A DNA stretch of 64,000 nucleotides, taken from contig CM033108.1 of the NCBI GenBank assembly GCA_019321725.1, positions 11,612,060-11,676,059 of the forward strand, given 5' to 3'. Made by a program: the position numbers and the translations under genes. This document shows, in pieces, positions 10,799 to 22,302 of the stretch. Every line of letters starts with the position of its first letter. Position 1 is the first letter of the stretch. The stretch is from Paulownia fortunei. Lineage: Eukaryota > Streptophyta > Magnoliopsida > Lamiales > Paulowniaceae. The notes under the pieces are model-generated. The model had not been told where the DNA came from and did not search any database. It worked only from the letters and a program-made list of their open reading frames with translations.

Positions 10799-11690
10799 TG
10801 GTGGGCAACAGAGAGTTGAAATAAATCAACCACAGCCACAAGCGGAACAAGTGGAGATAGTTGGGGAAAGATTCAGAAAACTCAATCCACCAACATTTGA
10901 AGATGCGGTAGATCCCACAACCGCATAGGATAAGCTGAGAACCCTAGAGTTTATGTTCCAGTATAGCAGAGTCTTAGAGGAAGAGAAGATGATATGTGCC
11001 TCTTTTATGCTTCGTGGAAGTACCGGACACTGGTGGGAGGATCTCTCTACTATGACTTGGAAAGATTTAAAGTGTTATTCAGGAATAAATACTTCACAGC
11101 TCCTGTTCGTGTAATGAAGATGAATGAATTTATACAATTGCGATAGGAGCTATGATAGTCAGGGACTACATTCGAAAATTTGAACAGTTGTCTAGGTTTA
11201 CCACGCATATGGTCAACACTGATGCACTAAAAGTAGATAGATTCCTTGAAGGTTTGAGGCCAGAACTATATAGAGATGTTAATATGGTGGGAATTCAAGG
11301 AGTTACCTATTCACAGATTGTTGAGAGAGCATTGGTTGCTGAACAAGCTGAACTCATAATTATTCGTGCATAAGAAGCTCATCGTCAATTTAAGCAAGGA
11401 CAAGGACAGAGGTAGGCTGGAAGTGAAAAGAAGAGGCCATTCCAAGCTCAAAGCCAAAAACCCGAATTTCGATCAAAATAAAGGCTAAAGGTAGAGCGGG
11501 GGAAAGCGCCAATGCTATAATCTATGTGCCATAGATGTCGTGGCCAACATATGGGAAACTGCCCTGCATATTGTAGAAGGTACTATGTGTGTGGAAAGGT
11601 TGGCCATATTGCCAAAACATGCTTGGAGAACCCAAACTCTACAAAGCAACATAATGTACCAGCTAGAGTTTTTACCATCACTAGAGCAGA
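10799..11690 (+). pseudogene. gag of element A, resumed after element B
   Basis: This continues the gag broken at 653. Readable blocks are VVGERFRKLNPPTFEDAVDP, a TAG, then FMFQYSRV, FMLRGSTGHWWEDL, FRNKYFTAPVRVMKMNEFIQL, and an open stretch at 11152-11373 (DYIRKFEQLSRFTTHMVNTDALKVDRF..., quoted here only in part). Two zinc knuckles follow: CHRCRGQHMGNC is intact at 11524-11559, and the second reads YYVCGKVGHIAKTC, with its first Cys changed to Tyr. Frameshifts occur near 11060 and 11145. The domain order and text match gag of element B. Confidence 0.8.
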
Positions 11691-12265
11691 CACAGAGGCG
11701 AATCCATCGGTAGTGACAGGTAAACTCTTTATCCATGATACTCCAGCATTCATACTATTTGATTTAGGAGCTACACATTCATTCGCGTCCACTGAGTATT
11801 TGAAGAGGTTGGGTAGGACACCTGATGTAACATAAGTTAGTTATAATGTGATGTTTTCTTCTAGAGACTCAAAATAGACCAATCAGATTTTGAAAGCCTG
11901 TGCCACTCCTATTGAAGGTAGAGAACTATATACTGGTCTGATTGTATTGGCCATGAATAACTATGATATAATTTCAGGTATGGACTGGTTATCAAAGTAT
12001 GGTGTTACCATAGATTGCTAGAAAAAGACAGTGATATTTCAATCTCCTGAGGAAGAACCTTTTATTTTTGTTGGGATTATGAAGAGCTTCATATTCCCAC
12101 TAATATCAGCGCTGAAGGCATAACGTTTACTAGAAGCGGGCTGTGATGGGTATTTAGTCAGTGTCATGAGCATTGAAGAACAACACCATCCTATTCTTAG
12201 TGAAGTACCAGTAGTTCAGGAATACCCTGAAGTATTTCTAGATGATCTCCCTGGGTACCACCCGA
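11691..12265 (+). pseudogene. protease, element A (active site Ser to Leu)
   Basis: This is the same fold and position as the protease of element B. The Asp-Ser-Gly triplet reads Asp-Leu-Gly (codons 11761-11769), a single TCA-to-TTA change. A stop (TAA, 11833-11835) follows EYLKRLGRTPDVT, and another lies at about 11875. Later blocks LIVLAMNNYDIISGMDWL and [12 protein letters not shown] are recognisable. The linker into RT is shifted out of frame near 12255. Confidence 0.8.
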
Positions 12266-13070
12266 TCGTAAGATAGAGTTCATTATTAACCTGCAGTCGG
12301 GAACATCTCCAATCTCAAAATTCCCATACCGAATGGCTCTATCTGAGTTGAAGGAATTGAGGATACAATTACATGAGTTGCTAGAAAAAGGTTTTATTAG
12401 ACTTAGCTTTTCACCATGGGGTGCGTCTGTCCTATTTGTACGAAAGAAAGATTGTACAATAAGACTATGTATAGACTATTGAGAATTGAATAAGGTTACA
12501 AGTAAGAATAAATATCCTTTACCTGGAATTGATGATTTGTTTGATCAGCTCCAGGGCGCAGTAGAATTTTCAAAGATTGATTTACGATCTGGGTACCATC
12601 AACTGAAAATAAAAGAACATGACATTTCAAAGACAACATTTCGCACGAGGTATGGACATTATGAATTTTTGGTGATACTATTTGGATTGACTAACGCCCT
12701 AGTGGCTTTCATGGACCTGATGAATTGAGTATTCAGAGACTTTCTAGATAAATTTATTATTATGTTTATTGATGATATCCTGATTTACTCCAAAATAAAA
12801 GAAGAGCACATGAAATATTTGAGAATGGTGTTAGAGGTTTTAAAGGCGAAATAATTATATGCTAAATTTAAGAAATGTGAATTCTGGTAGGACCGAGTGG
12901 TATTCTTGGGACATGTCATATATAGGGCAGGATATCAGTAGATCCAAGTAAAGTAGAAGCTATTAATAGTTGGTCATGACCTACAAACCTTCAGAAGTAT
13001 GTAGCTTTCTTGGTTCGGGCGGATACTACCGTAGATTTGTAGAAGGCTTTTCCAAGATTGCTTCCCCTTT
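12266..13070 (+). pseudogene. reverse transcriptase, element A
   Basis: An open segment at 12486-12728 carries [31 protein letters not shown] and [13 protein letters not shown], where the usual MPFG is changed to ILFG. A TGA interrupts the frame before the catalytic FIDD (12765-12776), which is intact. Upstream RT text (12360-12485) has several stops. Downstream segments are frameshifted near 12930 and 13000. The order protease-RT-RNase H confirms gypsy pol. Confidence 0.8.
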
Positions 13071-13690
13071 AACACAATTAACACAAAAGAGTATCACATT
13101 TAAATGTACAGAGATGTGTGAGCAAAGTTTCAAGAATTGAAGAAGAGGTTGACATCAGCACCCATTCTTTCAATTCCATCCAGTACTGGAGGCTTTGTAG
13201 TTTATAGTGATGCCTTGAACAATAGTTTGGGATGTGTACTAATGCAAATTGGGAAAGTGATTGTATATGCATCGAGGCAACTGAAAGAATATGAAAAAAA
13301 TTACCTTACACATGATTTGGAGCTTGCTGCAGTGGTATTTGCACTAAAGATATGGAGGTACTATCTATATGGGGAGCGGTGTGAAATCTATACAGATCAC
13401 AAGAGCTTAAAATACTTCTTCACACAAAAAGAACTAAATATGCGACAACGAAGGTGATTGGAGCTGATGAAGGATTATGATTGTGTTATCAACTACCATC
13501 CCGGTAAGGCTAATGTGGTGGTAGATGCACTGAGCAGAAAATTAATACAAGATACCGCAACTACTCTTTCTGTTCAGAGACCAGAGTTAATTGAATTCCA
13601 GAAAATGAATATGGAGATTATACAGTTGGGAGAAATGGAAATAAAGTTGGTAGCCTTCACACTCCGACCTACGTTAATTGACAAAATTCA
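13071..13690 (+). pseudogene. RNase H, element A
   Basis: Two adjacent open stretches (13137-13457 and 13458-13694) separated by one TGA hold [72 protein letters not shown] and YHPGKANVVVDALSRK. The separating TGA replaces the tryptophan codon found at the same point in element C (TGG to TGA). This is the least damaged portion of element A. Confidence 0.85.
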
Positions 13691-14245
13691 ATAGGGACAA
13701 CAAATGGATGAATATTTTTCCAAGGTGAAGAAGGATATTGCTTCGGGGGTGTTGTCTGATTTTAAAATATCCGTGAATGAAGTGCTGCAATTTAGGGGAT
13801 GATTATCTGTGCCCCATGTGGATAACATCAGAAAAGATATTTTTGCAGAGGCACATTCAACACCTTATTTAATACATCCAGGAGCTACTAAAATGTATAG
13901 AGACTTGAAGATGCATTACTGGTGGCCAGGTATGAAAAAAGATATTGCACAGTACGTGGATCAATGTTTGACATGTAAGCAGGTCAAAGAAAAACATCAA
14001 ACACCAGTGAGAACTTTGCAACTTCTGCTTATTCCAGAAGGGAAATGGGAAAGAATCACTATGGACTTTGTAGCGGGTTTACCCAAAACCATGAAAGGTC
14101 ATGATTCTATTTGGGTGATTGTGGACAAATTAACTAAACCAGCTCATTTTCTTCCCATTTGTTCAACCTATTCCATAGACCGATACGCGCAGATATATAT
14201 ACAGGAAGTGGTTAGACTCCATGGTGTACCACTATCCATTACTTC
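13691..14245 (+). pseudogene. integrase N-terminal half, element A, truncated
   Basis: The zinc-binding HHCC region is intact in 13809-14245: EAHSTPYLIHPGATKM ... CLTCKQVK. The catalytic core begins with WVIVDKLTK, whose first Asp is present. The text then stops after GVPLSITS at 14245, where the reverse-strand LTR begins, just before the second catalytic Asp. The rest of integrase, the chromodomain and the 3' LTR of element A are not found adjacent. The open reading continues 16 codons into the LTR by chance. Confidence 0.85.
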
Positions 14246-17200
14246 TGTATATATAAAAAAATTTGTCAGCTGTAGAACTTTGAAAAAACAATAAAAGTGT
14301 TTTCTTACATATAACTCAGTATATAGAAAAAAATCACCATTTATATAAAAAACACAACACCATTATAGTCATGATATTCTCAAACTTATTTACTATAAAA
14401 TTTTAAGAGTTATATAGGACACGATATCCCAAAGTTATATTACAATAAACTTAAAAATCAAAATAATAGCTTATACTTTCGGAAGAAGTAAGGATATTTT
14501 GCATCTTGTAACCCTTTATATATAGACAACAACTTACACAATAATAATAATTGTAAAAATTAGAATATACCCACAACACAACCCAGCAGATTGTCATCCA
14601 TGTACAATGATCCTCAGAAGCCTGTAGGAGCTCCAACAACTAGCCTAGTAATCCTTAGAGTATCAGGTATCACCATGCTTACCTACAATGCATGAACTAC
14701 ATGAGCTAACACCCAATAAACAAAAATCATGTATGCTGAAGAGATAATCTAACATATATGCGATGGATCTCTATGAAATCATGCCAAGAATGCAAGCTCC
14801 TAAACCAAAACAGTTCATTCAAAATCATTTTCCATCATTGGGCTCTTGGCCTACATACTATATACCGGATAGAGCTCTTAATAATATCAATAATCACATG
14901 GCCATAAATAGATTGACATAGTCCGGGGGCCATCTCCTAGGATCACCAAAGGTCCATTCCTTTTCTTCCCTTGTGATGCTCCAGAAGTCTTCCCACCAGC
15001 AGCGTTAATAAAGGCACGGTCAAGTGATCCACCTCTTGTGACTACTAGAGGCATACCCCCTGTCAACCTTTATGATCCTCTGAGAAGTAACACTCGTGGT
15101 GCCCTAAAATATCACATAAGCACACCTCGCATACCTCGGTACACTAGTAGTGGCCAACCGAAATATTTTGTTTTTCTGAAAATCATGTCTCAAATCATAT
15201 CATGCATGCAAGAACCTCAACTATACTCATATGTCGTGCATGCACATGTAAATGCTCATGAATGGTATGTTCAATATGAAATATAAGTCATCTTGCTCTC
15301 AATATGTTTCAAGAATCATAAAACTCTTGAGGTACATACTATACTTGTCATCTAATCAATTTAAATATCATCAACACATTCGGTATAAATACTTCAAGAC
15401 ATACTATGTTCGTGCTTTGTAGTTGCAAATGAATTTTCACTTACCTTTGATCGATTGTGTGTTACTTCTAGGTTTCTTAAGTATTACTCCTCAACCCTAG
15501 ATGTGAAACAATCTGTAAAAATACAAGATATCAATCACCATCCTCAATTAACAAGTTCATTATACCTAATGTAGTATAAAGATATTGGATCTCAATTTAA
15601 TTAAACAACCTTACCACTTAGAAACTGTAACCAAATACAACTTTCTACGCACCTTTGTTCCACATCTTAAATGTATACTAACCTCACTTAATTGATGTAT
15701 TTTAACTCTTATAACATCTTCCTAAAATTTAGGGATCAAATTAACCACATCTATGTTGGAAAATGTTAATGAACCAAATGGCACAGATTCACAACTTCAT
15801 ATTTTCTTGCTACCACATTAATTTGCATAATGATTTTGATACCCTTAGATATATTCATTCACTCCCCAATTTTTTATCACACTTAGCTAACATAAAAAAC
15901 AATGTAACCATGTCATATAATGGCTAAAATACACGGATATAGCATCCCAAGTTCAGCTCCCTTCACAGCATACTGAAATAGATTTTTCCTTTCGTGATAA
16001 TTTTGCGCACTTCATGACATTAATAGTTTTGGCACCCTTAAGTGTAATCAACCACTCCCAAAATTTCACAACATTTAGATAACATATACAAAGAGATAAC
16101 CAGGTCATAATATTGTAAAAAATAATAGATTTAATTCTAAAAAACCAGTCCCCTTTGCATAGGATAAAATCTAAAATTCGATGGAGACAGTTTTGAGCAT
16201 CTCTTTAATTATCATGCCATATTTTAATTCCTAAGCTATCCAAACCTAAATACATAATCTTAAATCCTATATAAAAATGTTCATGATGATAAATATAGAA
16301 TTTACCCAGGTTTCTTGCATATTTCAAGCTCAATAAACTTGAAATCAATATATACACAGATTTTGCCCCTTAGTGGTTCTACTATGTGTTTGCAACCACA
16401 AGTCATTATTTTATGATTAATAACCCTATTAATAACCTTTAACTTCATCATTAACAATATAATAAACTTAATAAAATACAAATCCCTCAAATAATATAAA
16501 AATTATCATCACAATAGTAGATGAACCTCACCTATGCCAGTTTTAGCTTCTACTCGTGATTACTACTTCTTTTTGCTTCCTTTGCCCTTTTCTATCACTT
16601 GGAATCACTTAGAACCAATTTAGAGAGATTTTGACATGAGTTTGGACCCTGAAAATGACTGAAAAATGATTGTGGGTCGTGGGTAAGTGGCTAAGAGTGA
16701 AGGAAAGGTTGAGGTGGCACTTGAGGTGCTTGCTTAAGCTTGGTAGCAAGCATGAGGTGACAAGTTGTGGTATAAATCTGATCTTTCACCCATATTTCAA
16801 GCCTAGATCAGATGTATCTTACTATACATTAATTTTATTTCATCTTATTTTAATTACCACAAGATCCCATAGATAATTCATAAGCTAATTTCTTAGCCGT
16901 TCATTTAATTTCTTACCTGATTGTCACCCGGTTCTTGGATAATTGTCCATATTAAAAATTATATAATCTTATACATAAATGAATATTATAATATCACCTT
17001 TCAATAATAGTATCTTATGTCCAATATCCCTAATACGTAATTTACCCATATATACTTTTGAAATACCTGGATGAAATGAAATCAAACCGTATAAGGTTAC
17101 TACTAGTAACACTTTTAATACTTCCAAATATATTCCATCCATATCCAATATTGATCAAACTCATTTTCTTCTTATTTAACTATAAAATCAACTACTTCGA

Positions 17201-17380
17201 TTAGGAAATTCAATAACTAATACCGTGCAAGATCTTCAAAATTAAGTTTAATATTCAAGAATATCGTATAAAATGAAATAAATTATGCAATGTCAATAGA
17301 AATGAACGTAGCATATAAAATTAGCACGTAATGCATGAATCATATTGGTCAAGTGAGTAGTGTGAGGCTTGACTATTATA
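14246..17380 (-). mobile_element. reverse-strand gypsy LTR, sister subfamily
   Basis: Read on the reverse strand, this starts at 17380 with TATAATAGTCAAGCCTC and runs through the same landmarks as the other LTRs, including the tacaggcttctgagg...gtacatggatgac block near 14580-14640. It ends at about 14246 with TATATACA. The start matches the forward LTR at 23618 (TGTAATAGTCAAGCCTC) except that TG has become TA. The two form a subfamily distinct from the TGTGATACC copies. No primer site or coding sequence adjoins it. Flanks ACTTC and TCCTG are not a target duplication, so it is either an old solo LTR or a rearranged remnant. Small reading frames inside (15038, 16670) are not genes. Confidence 0.75.
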
Positions 17381-18064
17381 TCCTGCCTTGGCCAAGGTCT
17401 TTGAATCATGAACTATGAAAATACAGGAGATTCTCTTGCTTAAGAAGACAGGTGTCGAAATCTATGTTGACTACTGACACCAGTGCAACACCTAACATAC
17501 CCCCTTTGTGATTGTCAAGTAATCAGAAGATATATCAAAGTATTGCAGGATGAACACAAGGCTACTATCGTGCCTCAAGTCTAAGGACTAGTTGTGTACT
17601 ATCGCAACACAGAAATTCTTATTTCGACAAGCAAAGCCTCCAACTAAGAATTTATTGTAGGCCATGTTCGGTATACTTATTCCCTAATAAGCACCCATAT
17701 ATATGCACTTGCGTCTCTATGCTAATGCCAATGGAATATGATATCCTCGTCTCATGAGCATGCATCATATGTGCGAGTCTTACTGAGCTATTTGATGTCC
17801 CATCTCAAAAAGCTCTTGACTCAGAACTTATTTAAGACCAAAGTTTTAGAGGCATGTTCCATGATTGTCATCATATGCGCGAACATGCCCCGTAGCTAAA
17901 TTTAGTCTAAGGACTTTATCTAATGTACAGAAATAAAAGATGTAAGACATAAGATAAAGAGAATGCCTTTTTATTAATATGATTCCCAATAAGATTGTCT
18001 TTACAGAAAAAAAAGAGTATAATACACCCAATCTAATTGGGGCATTGAACATCTTACTTTAACA
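17381..18064 (-). mobile_element. 3' LTR of reverse-strand copia element D (partial)
   Basis: On the reverse strand the LTR begins at 18064 with TGTTAAAGTAAGATG, directly after the polypurine-like AAGTGGGAGAT. Related LTR text occurs at 36500-37180 and 55436-55967 (shared phrases: CAAGGTCTTTGAATCA, GGAGATTCTCTT, GTGATTGTCAAG). The 3' part is cut off at 17381, where the gypsy LTR starts. Confidence 0.75.
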
Positions 18065-18449
18065 ATCTCCCACTTGCCCTAGCTCCAAATTGCGCATATA
18101 TCTAGGGCCCATCTTCTCAAGATGTCCATCGAATATCTTCTGTGCTAAGGGCTTAGTAAGTGGGTCTGCTAAATTTTCTGTTTAGGCAACTCAATCCATA
18201 ATGACGTCGCTTCTACCAGTGATATTGTCTATTATGTTCTTGGATCTTTGATGAGATCTTGGCTCTTTTGCTTGCGCAATGGCTCCATTGTTGTCACAGT
18301 AAATCATAACTGGATCAACAATGGATGAAACTACACCCAACCCTTGGATGAAGTTTCTAGTCCAAACAGCTTCTTTTGCTACATCTGATGTAGTAATATA
18401 TTCAACTTCGGTGGTAGAGTCTGCAGTCGTCTTTTACTTGGAACTCTTC
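18065..18449 (-). pseudogene. RNase H and pol C-terminus of copia element D
   Basis: The reverse-strand translation gives the classic copia RNase H end: DSTTEVEYITTSDVAKEAVW, then CDNNGAIAQAKEPRSHQ, then the C-terminal LADPLTKPLAQKIFDGH and LEKMGPRYM, stopping at the polypurine tract before 18064. The text is largely in frame, with stops near 18185 and 18432. At 18449 the frame is broken by the solo gypsy LTR; the remainder continues at 21346. In copia, RNase H follows RT and ends pol, as here. Confidence 0.85.
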
Positions 18450-21345
18450 TATGATACCCGAGCCTCTTACTACTCACATGGCCAAATATAATTCATGCAT
18501 TACGTGTTAATTTTATATGCTATTTGCATTTCTATTGATATTGCATAATTTATTTCATTTTATACGACATTCTTGAATATTAAACTTAATTTTGAAGCTC
18601 TTACACGGTATTAGTTATTGAATTTCCTAATCTAAGTAGTTGATTTTATATTGAAATAAGAAGAAAATTAGGTGGATCAATATTAGATATAGATGGGATA
18701 TATAGGTTATAATTTTGGAAGTGTTAAAAGTGTTACTAGTAAGCTTATACGGTTTAATTTGATTTGATCAAGTTATTTCAAAAGTATATATTTGTAAATT
18801 AGCATACTTGAGATATTGAACATGATATAATGTGATTTAAGTGTCATATTACAAGGCCCATATGTGCATATGATTTTAGAAATACAAACTAGATAATTCT
18901 TTAAGAATCGGATGCGAATCGATTTGGAGATCGAATGAACGGACATAGGAAATAACTATGGGAATGAATGGTGACTAAGATAGGTTGCAACCAAATAAAA
19001 ATAGATGAGACACACAAGATTAGGGCTGCAAGATAAGGGAGAAAATCAGATTTTACCATTTACTTGCCACCTCATGCTTTCTTATTAAGCTTAAGCTAAC
19101 ATCTCAAGCTAACACCTCAAACCCTTCACCCTTAAGCCACGACCAGACCCTCATTTCAGCCATTTTCATCTTCCAAACACACACCTTAAGGTCTCCAAGT
19201 GATCCAAATTGATTCCAAGTTGAAATAAAAGCAAGAAAAGCAAAGGAGAAGTGATTACCATCAAGTCAACCTCAAAATCTGCATAGGTAACACTTATCTA
19301 CGGTTTTGCCTTTGGTTTTAAGATTATTATGAATGGTTTTATTGTTTATTAAGCTTTCAATATCTCTTATAAAAGTGTTAGGAAGTTTTTAGTTAGACTT
19401 TGGTGCACAAAGAAAAGGTTTTTGATGACAAACACTTAATAGGAAATACTTGTGGCAGAAACTGTCATCTTACTGTTTTCTTGTGTTTTAGGCTTCAAAA
19501 GTGTATGGTATGTTGAATAAAACCTATAATTATTACCATTTACATGACCATATATGAGTTAAGAGTATTGGAATGAAGTTTTATCAGTTGGAAATTGAAA
19601 TAGAGAATGATATTGGAGAAACACTCAAACTACCAAAATAGCAAAATCTGTTTTGGTGTGCTGTGAAGGAGACTGAATTAGGGGAGCTAAATCCATTATT
19701 TTTGGTAATAATATGACCTGGATTATATATGTTATCTAAGTATGGTGAAAATTTTGGAGTGATTGGATATACTTAAGGGTGCCAAAACCATTAATGTCAT
19801 GAAGTGTGCAAAACTGTCATGGTAGGAAACAATCTGTTTCAGTATGTCGTGAAGAGAGCTAAACTTGGGAAGCTATATCCGTGATTTTTAGCAATTCTAT
19901 GATATGGTTACATTTATATACATGTTATCTAAGTGTGGTAAAAAATTGGGAGTGATTGGATATGCTTAGGGATGTTAAAATTATCATGCAACTAAACTTG
20001 ACAGCAAGAAAATATGAAAATGTGAATCTGCCACATTTGATCACTTAGCATGTTTCAACCTAAACATATTGCTATTGAGTGTTAACAATTAGGTACATGC
20101 TATTAGAGTTATAATACTTCAATTACATGATGTTTTCATGTATTTAAGATGAAAAATTGAGGTATTTGAGGGGCTATATTGGGTTGTAGTTTGTGAAAAC
20201 TTGATTGTTAGCTTATAGCTTGGTGTTTAAGGTCTAGTATGAGATTTTGTGCTTTCAACTTGCCAAATTGGGAATGGTGCTTGATGTTGGGTAATATTAC
20301 AGGCTATTTTACATCTAAGGTTGGAGAGAAATACTAAACAAATTTAGTCTAAGCCACCAACCAAGTGAAAGGTAAGTAAAGATTCATTTGCAACTACAAT
20401 GCATAGACATAGTAGATGTGTGAATTATATGTAATATCATAAATCATATGTGCATAGTAGAGGGCTCTCAATTGAGCATACATACATGGTCATTGTCATT
20501 GGCACGTGCATGCATCATATACACGCATTGTGATAAATCTTGTATTGCATGGCATGATTGTGAGAAAGAAAAATATTTTGCTGACCACTACTAGTGCACT
20601 GAAGCATGCATGGATTTGCATGGTTTTATGCATGGATTTGTAGGTTCGCGTGCATAGATTTGCATGCGTATGAGTATGCATGGATTTGCATGCTTATATG
20701 ATTATTAGCCATTGGATTATGGTGGTATACAGAGCTCTTTTACGGTGCATGGAATAGTAGCGTTGGTCAGGGGCCTAAAAAAGAAATGATTTTGAGAGAA
20801 ATATTTTAATGCATAAAATTACATTGTAGGCATAGCATGTTGAGATGCATGACTTGATATTGTGGATTATTCTTTGACATGCATAATCATTACTTGCTGA
20901 GCATTAGCTCATATAGTTTATGCATTGTAAGTGAGTACGACGATACCTGAAGCATCTTTTATTGGCTGGGCAGTGGTTGGAGCTTCTGCAGGTGTCTAAG
21001 AGAGTGTGTACATGAATGACGACCTGTTGGGCTATTTTGTTAGCTTGTTATATTTTGAGTCTATTGTATTATATTTTTAGACTGGTACTATATCTCGCTT
21101 TTAAAACTTTATTGTAAATAAGTATGTAAATATTGGGTCGTTGTGGGTGTTGTGCTTTTATATAAATATCGATCCTGCTATATACATGACATGTGTTAGA
21201 AAGTATTTTAAACAGGGTTGTGCATGTAAGAAGTGATTTATCTTTTCTTAAAGTGTTACAAAAAAAAATATATATTGCACGTACACAGGCTCTATCTCGT
21301 CAAATTATAATATATATCTAGTTGTGTAGTAATGGGGGTGTTACA
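18450..21345 (+). mobile_element. solo gypsy LTR inside copia element D (2,896 bp)
   Basis: Starts TATGATACCCGAGCC (ancestral TGTGATACC with G to A) and ends GGGGGTGTTACA. The 5 bases on each side are TCTTC (18445-18449 and 21346-21350), a perfect target-site duplication. Removing the LTR and one TCTTC rejoins copia RNase H in the proper order. No internal domain remains, so this is a solo LTR from recombination between the two LTRs of a once-complete element. It contains the RY repeat (20601-20692) and hairpin (20898-20911). Confidence 0.9.
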
Positions 21346-21840
21346 TCTTCCAACTGACCGCACCACCATTCAGGGTGAATATGTATCTACACATGGACTT
21401 TGAGTCTTCTATATCGGACTGAAAATTAGAGTTTATATATCCCTCCAATTTTAGTTCTCCATCGCCGTATATCAGATAGATATCCTTAGTTCTTCTCAAG
21501 TACTTGAGGATTATCTTAACGGCTTTCTAGTATTCTTCCCCTGGATTGGACTAATATCAGCTCGTGATACTCAGAGCATGTGCTATATCAGGCCTTGTAC
21601 ATAACATTGCTTACATTATACTCCCTATTGCGGAAGTATAAGGTATGCGAGTCATCCTTTCTCTCTCTTCAGGTGTTTTGAGAGACATAACCTTATAAAG
21701 TGAAACCCCATGACTCATAGGCAGGATTCTTCTCTTGGATTCCTCCATGCTAAACCTTCTTAGCTCTTTATCTATGTACATAGACTGGGATAGTCCGATC
21801 GTTCTTATAGATCTATCTCTATAGATCTTTATCCCTTTTG
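21346..21840 (-). pseudogene. RT C-terminus and RNase H start of copia element D
   Basis: On the reverse strand, 21844-21611 reads GIKIYRDRSIRTIGLSQSMY ... RFSMEESKRRILPMSHG ... RIPYTSAIGSIM, which is the copia RT thumb/connection. It continues with LCTRPDIAHALS, WKAVKIILKYL, LEGYINSNFQSDIEDSKS and LNGGAVSW, leading to the RNase H half at 18449. A few stops are present. Upstream RT including the YVDD box is missing: the text is replaced at about 21840 by a gypsy LTR fragment. Confidence 0.85.
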
Positions 21841-22302
21841 ACATGCATAATCATTACTTACTGAGCATTAGCTCATATAGTTTATACATTGTAGGTGAGT
21901 ACGACGATACTTGAAGCATCTTTTATTGGCTGGGTGGCGGTTGGAGCTCCTGCAGGTATCTGAGGGAGTGTGTACATGGATGACGTCCTGTTGGGCTATT
22001 TTTTTGGCTTGTTATATTTTGAGTATCTTGTATTATTTTTAGACTGGTACTATATTTCGCTTTTAAAACTTTACTATAAATAAGTATGTAAATATTGGGT
22101 CATTGTGGGTGTTGTGCTTTTATATAAATACTGATCTTGCTATATACATTACGTGTGAGAAAATATTTTAAATAGGGTTGTGCATGTAAGAAGTGATTTA
22201 TCTTTTCTTAAAGTGTTACAAAAAAAAATATCCATGCATGCACACAGGTTTTATCATGTCAAATTATACTAGATATCTAGTTGTCGAGTAGTGAGTGTTA
22301 CA
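21841..22302 (+). mobile_element. 5'-truncated gypsy LTR fragment
   Basis: GACATGCATAATC...GTGAGTGTTACA is nearly the same text as 20876-21345, the 3' end of the solo LTR. It includes the hairpin (21862-21875), the TATATAAATA word and the terminal TTACA at 22302. Only the last 460 bases of the LTR are present, and no primer site follows. The fragment sits between the copia RT fragment and the eroded pol of element H. Confidence 0.8.

Noticed and set aside
649..10803. Perfect target duplication for element B
   Set aside because: TGGGT and TGGTG agree at only three positions without shifting; only an imperfect duplication can be claimed.
14246..17385. Target duplication for the reverse LTR
   Set aside because: ACTTC and TCCTG do not match; the left flank is gypsy integrase and the right flank is a copia LTR.
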